A stretch of 64,000 bases of DNA from Pseudomonas anguilliseptica (GCF_900105355.1 NZ_FNSC01000001.1:4526001-4590000); one strand, 5' to 3'. Positions 46,299 to 57,211 are shown, counted from the stretch's first letter. Made by a program: numbers and translations. Notes: generated by a model not told the origin, from the letters alone.

Positions 46299-47357
46299 AT
46301 GAAACAACTGCTGCTGGCTTCACTGATGGGCTCAGCCATCGCCCTGGCCACCTCGGCCATGGCTGCTGAAACGGATTTGCAAGCACTGGAAAAAGCCGCG
46401 CGCGCTGAAGGCGCGGTGAACAGTGTGGGCATGCCAGATAGCTGGGCCAACTGGAAGGACACCTGGGTTGACCTGAACAAGCTGTATGGCTTGAAGCATA
46501 TGAACACCGACATGAGCTCGGCCCAGGAAATTGCCAAGTTCGCCGCTGAAAAAGACAACGCCACCGCAGATATCGGCGACGTCGGCGCGGCCTTCGGCCC
46601 CATCGCCGTGCAGCAGGGTGTAACCCAACCCTACAAGCCGAGCACCTGGGAACAGATTCCAGCCTGGGCCAAGGACGCTGACGGCCACTGGATGCTCGCC
46701 TACACCGGCTCCATTGCCTTTATCGTCAACAAGCAGCTGGTCAAGGATATCCCGCGTTCCTGGGCTGACCTGAAAAAGGGCACTTACAAAGTCTCTGCCG
46801 GCGATGTCAGCACCGCCGCACAAGCCGTAAACGGTGTACTGGCTGCCGCCATCGCCATGGGCGGTAATGAAAGCAACGTGCAACCGGCGCTGGATTTCTA
46901 CGGCGAGCTGGCCAAACAAGGCCGTCTGTCGCTGGCCAACCCAACCATCCAGACCCTGGAAAAAGGCGAAGTGGAAGTGGGCGTGGTATGGGACTTCAAC
47001 GGCCTGAGCTACCGCGACCAGATCGACCCAAGCCGCTTCGAAGTACTGATTCCTTCCGATGGTTCGGTGATTTCCGGCTACAGCACCATCATCAACAAGT
47101 GGGCGAAAAACCCCAACGCAGCCAAACTGGCGCGTGAGTACATCTTGAGCGACGCTGGCCAGATCAACCTGGCAAAAGGCAACGCCCGCCCAATCCGTGC
47201 CGAGCACCTGACCCTGCCAGCCGAAGTACAAGCCAAGCTGCTGCCGCAGGAGCAATACGCCAAGGTTCAGCCAATCAAGGATGCTGCTGCCTGGGAAGCC
47301 ACGTCCAAAGCACTGCCGCGTCTGTGGCAGGAACACGTCATCATCAATATGAACTAA
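46299..47357 (+). CDS. Periplasmic binding protein of phosphonate-type ABC transporter
   Basis: 352 residues. Signal peptide (LLLASLMGSAIALATSAMAA), then a type II binding-protein fold (IGDVGAAFGP, AYTGSIAFIVNKQLVKDIPRSW, VVWDFNGLSYRDQID, SGYSTIINKWAKNPNAAKLAREYIL). AAGGAG precedes the start. Resembles PhnS/iron-type extracellular proteins. The operon partners (phosphatase-superfamily enzyme, HAD phosphatase, UTRA regulator) suggest a phosphorylated or phosphonate substrate; this is inference. Confidence 0.88.
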   Translation: MKQLLLASLMGSAIALATSAMAAETDLQALEKAARAEGAVNSVGMPDSWANWKDTWVDLNKLYGLKHMNTDMSSAQEIAKFAAEKDNATADIGDVGAAFGPIAVQQGVTQPYKPSTWEQIPAWAKDADGHWMLAYTGSIAFIVNKQLVKDIPRSWADLKKGTYKVSAGDVSTAAQAVNGVLAAAIAMGGNESNVQPALDFYGELAKQGRLSLANPTIQTLEKGEVEVGVVWDFNGLSYRDQIDPSRFEVLIPSDGSVISGYSTIINKWAKNPNAAKLAREYILSDAGQINLAKGNARPIRAEHLTLPAEVQAKLLPQEQYAKVQPIKDAAAWEATSKALPRLWQEHVIINMN

Positions 47358-47365
47358 TGCAATCT

Positions 47366-47388
47366 GGCCCCGGATACACTCCGGGGCC
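47366..47388 (+). terminator. Intra-operon hairpin after binding-protein gene
   Basis: Perfect 9-bp stem GGCCCCGGA/TCCGGGGCC with no T-run. Such stems protect binding-protein mRNA or lower downstream expression in transporter operons; it is probably not a full terminator. Confidence 0.55.
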
Positions 47389-47413
47389 GATTCGGTTGCT
47401 AAGGCTTTCAATC

Positions 47414-48216
47414 ATGTCGCACAACGTCATCCTCGTGGTTCGGATGGCTTGAGCTATCAGGTGGCTCAGCACGCGCTGGGGCATCTGCAGGCTTACTGCC
47501 AGGCTGGACGCGCCGCGCTGTACAAGCTCGACTGTGAACTCCAGGCCCTGTCACGCCCGCTGTATGAAGCGATTCTGACCGGTGTTGCGCCCATCGACAG
47601 CGGCATCGTCAATAACGATGTCTCGCGCCTGTCGACTCAGCGCAGCATGTTCCACTACGCCCGCGACGCCGGGCTGATTACCGCTGCAGCGGCCTATCAC
47701 TGGGTCAGCGAGCTGTATAACCGCTCGCCATTCCAAGCAGCGCGCGACCGTCACACGACAGACGCCAACCTGCCAATTCAGTACGGCCACTTCTACTACG
47801 CCGATCATTACCCGGATCACCTGTTCGCCGATGCGGAAAGCCTGCGCCTGCGCCGTGCGCCCAACCTGCTGCTGGTGCACCCGATGAATATCGACGACGC
47901 CGGCCACAAGCACGGCCTCGACAGCGCGCAATACCGCAACAGCGTGCGCATGGCCGATGTGTTGTTGGCCGAATATATTCAGCCCTGGCTCGATGCCGGC
48001 TACCAGATTCTGGTGACCGCCGACCACGGCATGAACAACGATCGCAGCCACAACGGTTTGCTGCCAGAGGAACGCGAAGTACCGCTGCTGGTACTCGGCA
48101 GCGCCTTCAGCCTCGATCCCAACGCCCAGCCCAAACAGCTGGAGTTGTGCGGTACGGTCTGCGAGCTACTCGGCGTGGCCCACGACAAACCTGTCTGCCG
48201 GGAGCTCCTCGCATGA
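47414..48216 (+). pseudogene. Alkaline-phosphatase-superfamily hydrolase, frameshifted at the start
   Basis: Start MSHNVILVV at 47414. The sequence GTGGTTCGGATGGCTTGAGC runs into TGA, but one T after GTGGTTC restores LDGLSYQVAQHALGHLQ, with the Asp that opens the metal site. From 47449 the frame is intact: VAPIDSGIVNNDVSR, DAGHKHGLDSAQYRNSVR and VTADHGMNNDRSHNGLLPEE, the metal ligands of the superfamily. Related to nucleotide pyrophosphatase and phosphonoacetate-hydrolase types. Position between the binding protein and permeases suggests cytosolic processing of the imported compound. Confidence 0.82.
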
Positions 48217-49055
48217 TGTCTGCTCTGCGCGGCAAATGGCTGGCGCTGCTGTGCCTGCTGCCCTTTGCCCTGTTCTTTATCGCCTTTCAGATCGCCCCGC
48301 TGCTCTGGGTGGCCAGCAACAGCATGCACACTAGCGAGGGCTGGGGCCTGGGCAACTTCCAGCAAGCCTTCTCCTCACCGTTCTACCGTCAGGCCATGCG
48401 TCACAGCCTGGAAGTGGCGTTCTGGTCGAGCTTGATCGGCATCAGCATTGCCATTCTCGGCAGCTACTCGCTGCGGCAAGTCGACAGCAAATTGCGCGAC
48501 TTCGTCATGGCGTTTTCCAACATGACCAGCAACTTCTCCGGGGTGCCGCTGGCCTTCGCCTTTATCATCCTGCTGGGCTTCAACGGCGCACTGACCATCC
48601 TGCTCAAGCAGGCGGGGATCATCGAGGATTTCAACCTCTACTCGAAAACCGGCCTGATCGTCCTCTACACCTACTTCCAGATTCCCCTGGGTGTGCTGCT
48701 GCTCTACCCGGCCTTCGACGCCCTGCGTGATGACTGGCGCGAATCGGCCGAGTTGCTCGGCGCAAGCAACTGGCAGTTCTGGCGGCATATCGGCTTGCCG
48801 GTGCTGACCCCAGCGCTGCTAGGCACCTTCGTGATTCTGCTGGCCAACGCCCTCGGCGCCTACGCCACGGTGTATGCGCTGACCACTGGCAACTTCAACA
48901 TCCTGCCAATTCGGATTGCCGCCATGGTTTCCGGCGACATCTTCCTCGACCCGAATATGGCCAGTGCCCTGGCGATGATTCTGGTTGGCCTGATGACGCT
49001 GATCACCATCGTCCACCAATGGCTGCTGCGCCGGAGCTACCATGTCCCACGCTGA
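48213..49055 (+). CDS. ABC transporter permease (first of two)
   Basis: 280 residues from the ATG at 48213, overlapping the preceding stop. Six membrane helices, and the ABC permease EAA-type loop DALRDDWRESAELLGASNWQFW near residue 188 that contacts the ATPase. PotB/PhnU type. Overlaps the next permease gene by 14 nt. Confidence 0.92.
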   Translation: MMSALRGKWLALLCLLPFALFFIAFQIAPLLWVASNSMHTSEGWGLGNFQQAFSSPFYRQAMRHSLEVAFWSSLIGISIAILGSYSLRQVDSKLRDFVMAFSNMTSNFSGVPLAFAFIILLGFNGALTILLKQAGIIEDFNLYSKTGLIVLYTYFQIPLGVLLLYPAFDALRDDWRESAELLGASNWQFWRHIGLPVLTPALLGTFVILLANALGAYATVYALTTGNFNILPIRIAAMVSGDIFLDPNMASALAMILVGLMTLITIVHQWLLRRSYHVPR

Positions 49056-49836
49056 AAAACGCTCGCCTCTGTTCCACCAGCTGGTGGTCTACAGCCTGCT
49101 GCTGATCCTTTTGCTGCCGCTGCTCGGCACCCTGCTTTACTCGTTTTCCACCAGCTGGTCGGCCAGCGTGCTGCCTAGCGGACTGACCTTCAAGTGGTAT
49201 CTGGCGCTGTGGAGTGATGCACGTTTTCTCGCCGCCTTCGGCCGCTCCTTGCTGGTCTGTCTGGCCGCGCTTGCGCTGTCACTGGTGCTGATTCTGCCGC
49301 TGCTGTTTGTGGTCAGTTACCACTTCCCCAAACTCGACGCGGTGATGAACGTGTTGATCCTGCTGCCGTTCGCCATTCCTCCGGTGGTGTCCTCGGTCGG
49401 TCTGATGCAGCTGTTCGCTGGCGGCCCGCTGCCAATCCTCGGCACACCGTGGATTCTGATTGGCTGCTTCTTCACCATCGCCCTGCCCTTTATGTACCGG
49501 GCGATCAGTAACAACCTGCAGGCGATCAATTTGCGCGACCTGATGGACGCGGCCCACCTGCTTGGTGCCAGCACCTGGCGCGCGGCCTTTATGGTGGTGC
49601 TGCCCAACCTGCGCAAGGGCCTGATGGTCTCGGTGTTTCTCTCCTTCAGCTTCCTGTTCGGTGAATTCGTCTTCGCCAACCTGCTGGTCGGCAGCCGCTA
49701 TGAAACCCTGCAGGTGTACCTCTACAACATGCGCAACGACAGCGGTCATTTCACCAGCGCGTTGGTGATTTCCTACTTTATGTTCGTGCTGCTGATGACC
49801 TGGGCGGCCAACCGCCTGAATAAGGACAAGTCATGA
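49042..49836 (+). CDS. ABC transporter permease (second of two)
   Basis: 264 residues. Six helices and an EAA-type loop LRDLMDAAHLLGASTWRAAFMVVLPNL. PotC/PhnV type. Its TGA overlaps the ATG of the ATPase gene. Confidence 0.92.
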   Translation: MSHAEKRSPLFHQLVVYSLLLILLLPLLGTLLYSFSTSWSASVLPSGLTFKWYLALWSDARFLAAFGRSLLVCLAALALSLVLILPLLFVVSYHFPKLDAVMNVLILLPFAIPPVVSSVGLMQLFAGGPLPILGTPWILIGCFFTIALPFMYRAISNNLQAINLRDLMDAAHLLGASTWRAAFMVVLPNLRKGLMVSVFLSFSFLFGEFVFANLLVGSRYETLQVYLYNMRNDSGHFTSALVISYFMFVLLMTWAANRLNKDKS

Positions 49837-50822
49837 GTTATCTGAGTATTCAAGGCCTGCACAAGAGCTACGGCGATACCGCGATTTTCAGCGACATCAA
49901 CTGCGAGATCGCCAAGGGTGAATTCATCACCCTGCTCGGCCCGTCCGGCTGCGGCAAATCCACCCTGCTGCGTTGCATTGCTGGCTTAACCGGGGTGAAT
50001 GGCGGGCAGATTCTGCTCGATGGCGAGAACCTGGTGCCCGTCGCCCCGCAAAAACGCGGCATCGGCATGGTGTTCCAGAGCTACGCGCTGTTCCCCAACA
50101 TGACCGTGCAACAGAACGTCGCCTTTGGCCTGCGTATGCAGAAGGTCAAAGGCAGCGAGGCCGAACAGCGGGTCAAGGAAGTACTGGAGCTGGTTGAGCT
50201 GAATGACTTTTCCGGCCGCTATCCGCAGCAATTGTCCGGTGGCCAGTGCCAGCGCGTGGCCCTGGCCCGTTCCTTGGTCACCCGCCCGCGCCTGTTGCTG
50301 CTCGACGAGCCGTTGTCGGCGCTGGATGCGCGGATTCGCAAGCACCTGCGCGAGCAGATCCGCAGCATCCAGCAGGAGCTGGGCCTGAGCACCATCTTCG
50401 TCACCCATGATCAGGAAGAAGCGCTGGTCATGAGCGACCGTATCTTCCTGATGAACGCCGGCAAGATCGTCCAGAGCGGCGACGCAGAAACCCTCTACAC
50501 CGCCCCGGCCGATGTTTTTGCCGCCGGGTTTATCGGCAACTACAACCTGCTCGACGCCGATGCCGCCAGCCGCCTGCTGCTGCGCCCGGTCAACAGCCGC
50601 GTGGCGATCCGTCCGGAAGCCATCCAGATTGGCGCCCAGGGCAGCATCGACGGGCAGATCCACAGCCATCGCCTGCTCGGCAACGTGATCCGTTACCGTG
50701 TCGAGGCGCGCGGCGTCGAACTGCTGGTGGACGTACTCAACCGCTCCCCGGCGGATCTGCACACCAGCGGGCAACGCATCAACCTGAACATCGAAGACAA
50801 CGCAATCTGTGAGGTGGCCTGA
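49833..50822 (+). CDS. ABC transporter ATP-binding protein
   Basis: 329 residues. Walker A GPSGCGKST near residue 35, Q-loop VFQSYALFPN, signature LSGGQCQRVALARSL, Walker B LLLLDEPLSALD and switch His VTHDQEEAL. C-terminal TOBE-like domain with VAIRPEAIQIG. Powers the two permeases. In the signature the usual Q-Q-R is Q-C-Q-R. Confidence 0.95.
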   Translation: MSYLSIQGLHKSYGDTAIFSDINCEIAKGEFITLLGPSGCGKSTLLRCIAGLTGVNGGQILLDGENLVPVAPQKRGIGMVFQSYALFPNMTVQQNVAFGLRMQKVKGSEAEQRVKEVLELVELNDFSGRYPQQLSGGQCQRVALARSLVTRPRLLLLDEPLSALDARIRKHLREQIRSIQQELGLSTIFVTHDQEEALVMSDRIFLMNAGKIVQSGDAETLYTAPADVFAAGFIGNYNLLDADAASRLLLRPVNSRVAIRPEAIQIGAQGSIDGQIHSHRLLGNVIRYRVEARGVELLVDVLNRSPADLHTSGQRINLNIEDNAICEVA

Positions 50823-51475
50823 TGGCCCTGGCAATTTTCGACCTGGACGAAACCCTGATCGGCGGGGACTGCGCCAGCCTGTGGACCCAGGAAATGGTCA
50901 AGCTCGGCTGGGCAGACGCCGACAGTTTTATCGCCCATGAGCAGGAGCTGATGCGCCAATACGCGGCCGGCAGCCTGGCCATGGAAGACTATATGGCCTT
51001 CACCCTGTCGCCGCTGGTGGGCCGCACGCCGGAAGAAGTCGCCCATGTGGTCGAGCCCTTTGTCGAAGACGTGATCGAGCCGATTTTCTACAGCGACGCC
51101 ACCCGCTGCCTGGCCAACCACCGCGCCGCCGGTGACCGGGTGCTGGTGATTTCCGCCTCGGCGCACTTTCTGGTCAGCGCCGTTGCTGCACGCTTGAAGA
51201 TTGAAGAAGTGCTGGCCATCGACCTGGAAGTTCAGCACGGCCACTACAGCGGCCGTACCCAGGGCGTGATGACCTACCGCGAAGGCAAGGTCACGCGCCT
51301 GCGTGCCTGGCTGCAAGAGCATGGCGAAGTTCTCGACGGCGCCTACTTCTACTCCGACTCACGCAACGACCTGCCGCTGCTGCAGGTGGTCGACAAACCC
51401 TATGTGGTCAACCCCGACCCAACCCTGCTTGCGCACGCCCAGCAGGCCGGCTGGCCAATTCTGAGCTGGCGCTGA
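50822..51475 (+). CDS. HAD-IB family phosphatase (SerB-like)
   Basis: 217 residues. HAD motifs: FDLDETLIGGD (nucleophile Asp near residue 6), VISASAHFLV (motif II Ser), KVTRL and SDSRNDLPLL (motif IV Asp pair). Overlaps the ATPase stop by one base. As last gene of the uptake operon it may dephosphorylate the imported compound. Confidence 0.92.
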   Translation: MALAIFDLDETLIGGDCASLWTQEMVKLGWADADSFIAHEQELMRQYAAGSLAMEDYMAFTLSPLVGRTPEEVAHVVEPFVEDVIEPIFYSDATRCLANHRAAGDRVLVISASAHFLVSAVAARLKIEEVLAIDLEVQHGHYSGRTQGVMTYREGKVTRLRAWLQEHGEVLDGAYFYSDSRNDLPLLQVVDKPYVVNPDPTLLAHAQQAGWPILSWR

Positions 51476-51491
51476 TAGCGCTCGGTTGAAT

Positions 51492-51521
51492 GCAAAAGAC
51501 CCACACATGTGGATCTTTTGC
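51492..51521 (+). terminator. Terminator of the uptake operon
   Basis: Stem GCAAAAGACCCACA against TGTGGATCTTTTGC with one mismatch, 17 nt after the HAD gene stop; the 3' arm itself is T-rich. Confidence 0.75.
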
Positions 51522-51583
51522 TATGCGCTCGGGTAAAGTGCCAGCGCGACGCTGACCCGATTATCTCGCCCAGATGGACGCCC

Positions 51584-52018
51584 ATGAACGTTTACCGTCA
51601 CCCGCCGGCTGCGGCCGCCAAGGCGTTACTGGCCGCGGCCGGGCTACCAACAGCGGATCTTGTAGCCGAACACTTCGCGCACTTTATCGCCGCAGGGCCA
51701 ACGCACGCCCCCGATGCGCTGATCGGCCTGCAGCCTTATGGCGAGGTGGCGCTGCTGCGCTCACTGGTGGTCAGCCCAGCAGCGCGCGGCATGGGTTATG
51801 GAGGTGCGCTGGTTGCCGAGGTCGAAGCCTACGCGCAACAACTGGGCGTACATGAGCTGTACTTGCTTACCAACAGCGCCGAGGCCTTCTTCAGCCGCCG
51901 GGGTTACAGCAGCGTCGAGCGAGCCGGCGTGCCTGAAGCGATCCGCCAGACCGCAGAATTCTCCAGCCTCTGCCCTGCCAGTGCGGTGTATATGCACAAG
52001 CGGATCGAGACGCGCTGA
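51584..52018 (+). CDS. GNAT acetyltransferase, ArsN2-like
   Basis: 144 residues from the ATG at 51584. LLAAAGLPTADLVAEHF, YGEVALLRSLVVSPAARGMGYGGALVAEVE (acetyl-CoA loop), LYLLTNSAEAFFSRRGY and AEFSSLCPASAVYM match the ArsN2 type of N-acetyltransferases found in arsenic clusters, but no other arsenic gene lies nearby, so the substrate is open. Stop overlaps the ATG of the ZapE-like gene. Confidence 0.85.
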   Translation: MNVYRHPPAAAAKALLAAAGLPTADLVAEHFAHFIAAGPTHAPDALIGLQPYGEVALLRSLVVSPAARGMGYGGALVAEVEAYAQQLGVHELYLLTNSAEAFFSRRGYSSVERAGVPEAIRQTAEFSSLCPASAVYMHKRIETR

Positions 52019-52286
52019 TGGACTGCAGCTCCCCACTCGCCACCTATCAACAGGCCATCAACCGCGACGGTTTCAAGTCCGACCCTGCGCAGTGGCAGGC
52101 CGCGCAGGCATTGCACGACTGCCATCAGGCGTTGCACCAAGACGAACCCTTGAGCTCGATCAACGGTGTGTATCTGTGGGGGCCGGTGGGCCGTGGCAAA
52201 ACCTGGCTGATGGACAGCTTTCACAAAGGACTGAAGGTCCCGGCACGGCGTCAGCACTTTCATCACTTTATGCGCTGGGTACATAG

Positions 52287-53477
52287 GGATGGTCTGAAGT
52301 AGCCATGTATTTCTGGCTGACTTCAGCCCCGCCGATTTTGAAAGCGGCAAATCGATCAAAAACGATCAGATTACCCATTCATTTCTGTGTTTTTAGCCGC
52401 CGCGAGTAGCTCGCGGCAGCCATTTCCCGCATTACAGGCGCACCTCTCCTGCATTGGTCAGTAAATGTCGGCGTGCCATCCACAGGTTCGACAGCGCGAA
52501 CAGCGTCACCAGTTGCGCCGTGTTCTTGGCCAAGCCACGGAAGCGTGTCTTTACATAACTGAACTGACGCTTGATCACCCGGAACGGGTGCTCAACCTTG
52601 GCGCGCACCTGGGCCTTGGCCTTCTCGATCTTGCGTTTGGCTTTGTACAGCGGGCTGCTCTTACCCAGCTTCTTATAGGTGCTGCGGCGGGCAGCAACCT
52701 GCCAGATCACCTCGCGCCCATCATGTTCGGGGCGCTTTTCGACGCCGGTATAACCCGCATCGGCGCACACCACGTTTTCCTCGCCGTGCAGCAACTTGTC
52801 GACCTGAGTGACATCCGCCACGTTGGCCGCCGTGCCTACCACGCTGTGTACCAGCCCCGACTCGTCATCCACGCCAATGTGCGCCTTCATGCCGAAGTAG
52901 TATTGGTTGCCCTTCTTGGCCTGGTGCATCTCTGGGTCGCGTTTGCCGTCCTTGTTCTTGGTCGAACTCGGCGCATTGATCAGCGTGGCATCGACGATGG
53001 TGCCTTGGCGCAACGACAGGCCACGGTCGCCAAGATAGCCATTGATGACGGCCAGGATGCCGGCAGCCAACTCATGTTTCTCCAGCAGACGACGGAAGTT
53101 GAGGATGGTGGTTTCGTCGGGGATACGTTCCAGACTCAGCCCGGCGAACTGCCGCAGGATAGTGGTCTCGTACAGCGCTTCTTCCATCGCCGGGTCGCTG
53201 TAGCCGAACCAGTTCTGCATCAGGTGCACACGTAGCATCGCCATCAGCGGATAGGCCGGCCGACCGCCTTCACCCTTGGGGTAATACGGTTCGATCAGTG
53301 CGATCAAACCCTTCCACGGCACCACCCGATCCATCTCGATCAGGAACAACTCTTTGCGGGTCTGCTTGCGTTTGCCGGCGTACTCGGCATCGGCGAAGGT
53401 CATTTGCTTCATCGGAAAACTCGGCGGGTGGCGTCCGGGCATTTTGCCAAAATCAGGAAGTCTTATTCAGAGTTTCC
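52287..53477 (-). mobile_element. IS5-family element, copy 6 (1191 bp)
   Basis: Flanked by ATAG on both sides (52283-52286 and 53478-53481). Ends as in copy 1 (GGATGGTCTGAAG and inverted GGAAACTCTGAAT). The first 190 bases are the same as copy 1 by eye. Confidence 0.95.
52432..53412 (-). CDS. IS5-family transposase, copy 6
   Basis: Intact 326-residue DDE transposase, differing from copy 1 by Ile in FRVIKRQFSYV where copy 1 has Leu. Catalytic residues complete. Confidence 0.93.
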   Translation of the reverse strand: MKQMTFADAEYAGKRKQTRKELFLIEMDRVVPWKGLIALIEPYYPKGEGGRPAYPLMAMLRVHLMQNWFGYSDPAMEEALYETTILRQFAGLSLERIPDETTILNFRRLLEKHELAAGILAVINGYLGDRGLSLRQGTIVDATLINAPSSTKNKDGKRDPEMHQAKKGNQYYFGMKAHIGVDDESGLVHSVVGTAANVADVTQVDKLLHGEENVVCADAGYTGVEKRPEHDGREVIWQVAARRSTYKKLGKSSPLYKAKRKIEKAKAQVRAKVEHPFRVIKRQFSYVKTRFRGLAKNTAQLVTLFALSNLWMARRHLLTNAGEVRL

Positions 53478-54340
53478 ATAGGCGCTTGTTTCAGCTCACC
53501 GGCACGCCTGACCCGCTGCAGGCCCTGGCTGTGGAGCTGAGTCGCGAAGTGCGCGTGCTGTGCTTCGATGAGCTGTTTGTCAGCGATATCGGCGATGCGA
53601 TCATTCTCGGCCGCCTGTTCCAGGTGATGTTTGAACAGGGTGTGGTGCTGGTGGCCACCTCCAATCAGCCGCCCGAACTGTTGTATGCCGAAGGCTTTAA
53701 CCGTGAGCGCTTTCTGCCAGCAGTGGCCGCCTTGCAGCGGCATATGCAGGTGGTGAGCATCAATGGCGAGCAAGACCATCGCCTGCACCCAGGCGCCGCG
53801 CACACCCGTTACTGGGTTGCCACGCCTGGGCTGCCAAGTGTGCTAAGCCGAACCTTTAGCCAACTGGCCGCAGGTAGGCCCAGCAGCGATCAACCGCTCA
53901 CACTCGGCAACCGCAGCGTAAAGACTCTGCGTCACTGCGACGACGTGCTCTGGTGCCGATTTGTGCGAGCAGCCCTTGGCCGCGCCGGACTTTATCGCCC
54001 TGTGCGACCGCTTCCAGGCCATTCTGCTCAGCGAGGTGCCCAACCTGAGCAGCCCGCAACGCGCGGCGAAGATCGCCCGTGGCACCGAAGATGGCGTCGA
54101 GCGGGTGCAGGCGGGCGATCGCCAGCTACCCGCCCTGTCGCTCAAGGATGACAGCGTGCGGCGCTTTATCGCCCTGGTCGATGAGTGCTACGACCGCAAG
54201 GTGCCGCTGTATCTGGAAGCCCAGGTACCGCTCGCCGAGTTCTATAACGAGGGCTACCTGAGCTTCGCCTTTCGCCGCACCCGGAGCCGCTTGCAAGAGA
54301 TGCAACTCCAGCGTTTCGGCGCGTAATGCTTTGGGGCTTT

Positions 54341-54478
54341 AAGAATCTTTTTGAAGTCTTGCGAGCTAGAGCCATGCAAGGCAAAGCAGGCAAGGAAGCG
54401 GAGTGTACTTTTGTACATGAGCATTCCGAGCCTGCTTTTAACGCAGCAGGGCCGACGCGCAGCAGACTGTAAGTAGGC

Positions 54479-54480
<2 letters not shown>
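54341..54480. repeat. 140-bp structured intergenic repeat, copy a
   Basis: Shares GCGAGCTAGAGCC, CAAGGCAAA, GGAAGCGGAGT, ATGAGCATTCCGAG and GGCCGACGCGCAGCAGA with copy b at 61983-62121. Inner stem AAAGCAGGC/GCCTGCTTT, upper stem TGTAC/GTACA. It ends at the stop codon of the leftward lpd3 gene. Confidence 0.8.
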
Positions 54481-55878
<1,398 letters not shown>

Positions 55879-55903
55879 TCAGTTACTCCTAGCCTGCAGA
55901 GGT

Positions 55904-57091
55904 TTAGCGAACCAAAGCCGCGCTCGCTGCCGGCCGTGGGCGCAGCAGGTGGAAGGCGCAGAACGCCGCGACGGCAAATAAACTGTTCAGCAACACCATA
56001 GGCCACGCCGAGCCATCCGCCAGCATGCTAAGCAAGACGCCGCTGCAGGTGGCGCCGGCCATTTGCGCAAAGCCCATAAAGCCAGCGGCCAGCCCAGCGC
56101 GGTGGGCATTGGGAATCACCGCACCAGCCACCGATGCCGGCAGCAACATGCCACCACCCAAGGGAACCAAAACCTGGGGTATCGACAGGCCAAGCAGCGA
56201 CAAACCAAACAGCAGATAGATCGCCAAGGTGGCCAGGGCACCGCTCGCTACCAGCGCCGCGCCTATGCCGACGATCTTCTCCGGGCCCAACTGCAAAATG
56301 CGTCGCTGGGTAAACAGCGCGCCGGCGATCAGCGCCGAAACAATTGCCGCAAAGGTGATGCCGTATTGCGCCGTGCTCAACCCGAGCAGACCGATGTATA
56401 CAGCTGACGAGCCGGCGATTACCGCAAACATCGCGCCATAGGTGCAGGCCAGCGTCAGGGCCAGTGCGCGGAACGAGGCGGCGCGCAGCAGATCGGCATA
56501 GTTGCCGGCCAAGCGGCTTAGCTGCCCGGCCTGCGGGTCGAGCTGCCGATTGCTTTCGCGATACAGGCCCAACACGGCAACAACAATGGCAATGCCGATC
56601 AGCAGTGCCAAGGCAATCGGCGCACGCCAGCCGCCATATAGCACCAACACGCCGCCCAGCATCGGCGACAGGACAATGGCGCAGAGCATGCCGATCACCG
56701 TCAACGCCAATGCCGGCCCAGCCTGCGCTTGCCACACATCGCGAACGATGGCCCGCGCCAAAACCAATGCCGCGCAGGCCCCAAACCCCTGCAGCACGCG
56801 GGCAGCAATAAATTCGTCCATGCTGCTGGCCAGCAGCATCCACAAGGTGGCGAGTAGATAGACCAGCACCGGACGTCGGCCTATGCGATCCGACAGCGGG
56901 CCGAGCAGCAACTGGCCCAGGCCAAAGGCGGCAACGAAAGCCGATAAGGCCAGCAGGCTGCTGCCAGGACGCGCGTTCATGATCAGTTCGATAGCGCCCA
57001 GGCTGGGGATGATCAGTTGGGTGGAAATCTCTCCAAGGGCAGTCAGTGCCACCAGAATCAACAGCAGGCTGCCCGACGGCAAGGGATACAT
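55904..57091 (-). CDS. Bcr/CflA-type MFS drug efflux transporter
   Basis: 395 residues from the ATG at 57091 (MYPLPSGSLLLILVALTALG). Twelve helices; the motif GPLSDRIGRRPVLV between helices 2 and 3 and RVLQGFGACAALVLARAIVRD are typical of the Bcr/CflA group. Divergent from the thioesterase gene across a gap with an AT-rich palindrome, so perhaps controlled by the nearby TetR regulator. Confidence 0.9.
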   Translation of the reverse strand: MYPLPSGSLLLILVALTALGEISTQLIIPSLGAIELIMNARPGSSLLALSAFVAAFGLGQLLLGPLSDRIGRRPVLVYLLATLWMLLASSMDEFIAARVLQGFGACAALVLARAIVRDVWQAQAGPALALTVIGMLCAIVLSPMLGGVLVLYGGWRAPIALALLIGIAIVVAVLGLYRESNRQLDPQAGQLSRLAGNYADLLRAASFRALALTLACTYGAMFAVIAGSSAVYIGLLGLSTAQYGITFAAIVSALIAGALFTQRRILQLGPEKIVGIGAALVASGALATLAIYLLFGLSLLGLSIPQVLVPLGGGMLLPASVAGAVIPNAHRAGLAAGFMGFAQMAGATCSGVLLSMLADGSAWPMVLLNSLFAVAAFCAFHLLRPRPAASAALVR

Positions 57092-57149
57092 GGGCGTGGG
57101 TCCTGTGATCACGGGTAGGCGTGGTTCGCCAACCATTTAATATTTCAGC

Positions 57150-57173
57150 CATAATATAAAAAATTACATTATG
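57150..57173. promoter_or_regulatory. AT-rich inverted repeat, candidate TetR operator 1
   Basis: Arms CATAATATAA and TTACATTATG with AAAA between, one mismatch. Lies between the divergent MFS and thioesterase genes. The same CATAATATAAA core occurs upstream of the SDR gene at 59343. Confidence 0.55.
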
Positions 57174-57211
57174 CTTGTAATTTTAAAGCCACCCGCCAAC
57201 GAGATCTGTCC

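Larger units (their letters stand above)
52018..54326 (+). pseudogene. ZapE/AFG1-like ATPase, broken by IS copy 6 and a deletion
   Basis: N-part (52018-52286) has WGPVGRGKTWLMD (Walker A, residues 54-66) and HFHHFMRWVH. After the IS the frame resumes with RRLFQLTGTPDPLQ, the Walker B-like REVRVLCFDELFVSDI and ATSNQPPELLYAEGFNRERFLP. Near 53963 the frame shifts: CDDVLWCRF is followed by CEQPLAAPDFIALCDRF in another frame, as if about 8 bases (coding ADL) were lost. The rest runs to 54326 (QLQRFGA). The family, ZapE, helps divisome disassembly; this copy cannot be functional. Confidence 0.88.

Noticed and set aside
46332..47411. 359-codon minus-strand ORF opposite the binding-protein gene
   Set aside because: Lies wholly antisense to a gene with clear signal peptide, fold and ribosome site; its sequence shows no motif. 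Shadow of high-GC codon use.
53354..54151. 265-codon ORF starting inside IS copy 6 and running into the ZapE-like gene
   Set aside because: The first third is antisense transposase sequence; the in-frame join to ZapE codons is by chance and the C-terminal part is in the wrong frame after 53963.
57179..57200. T/A-rich stretch after operator 1 as a second full operator
   Set aside because: Only one arm (TTGTAATTTTAA) is present; no inverted partner.
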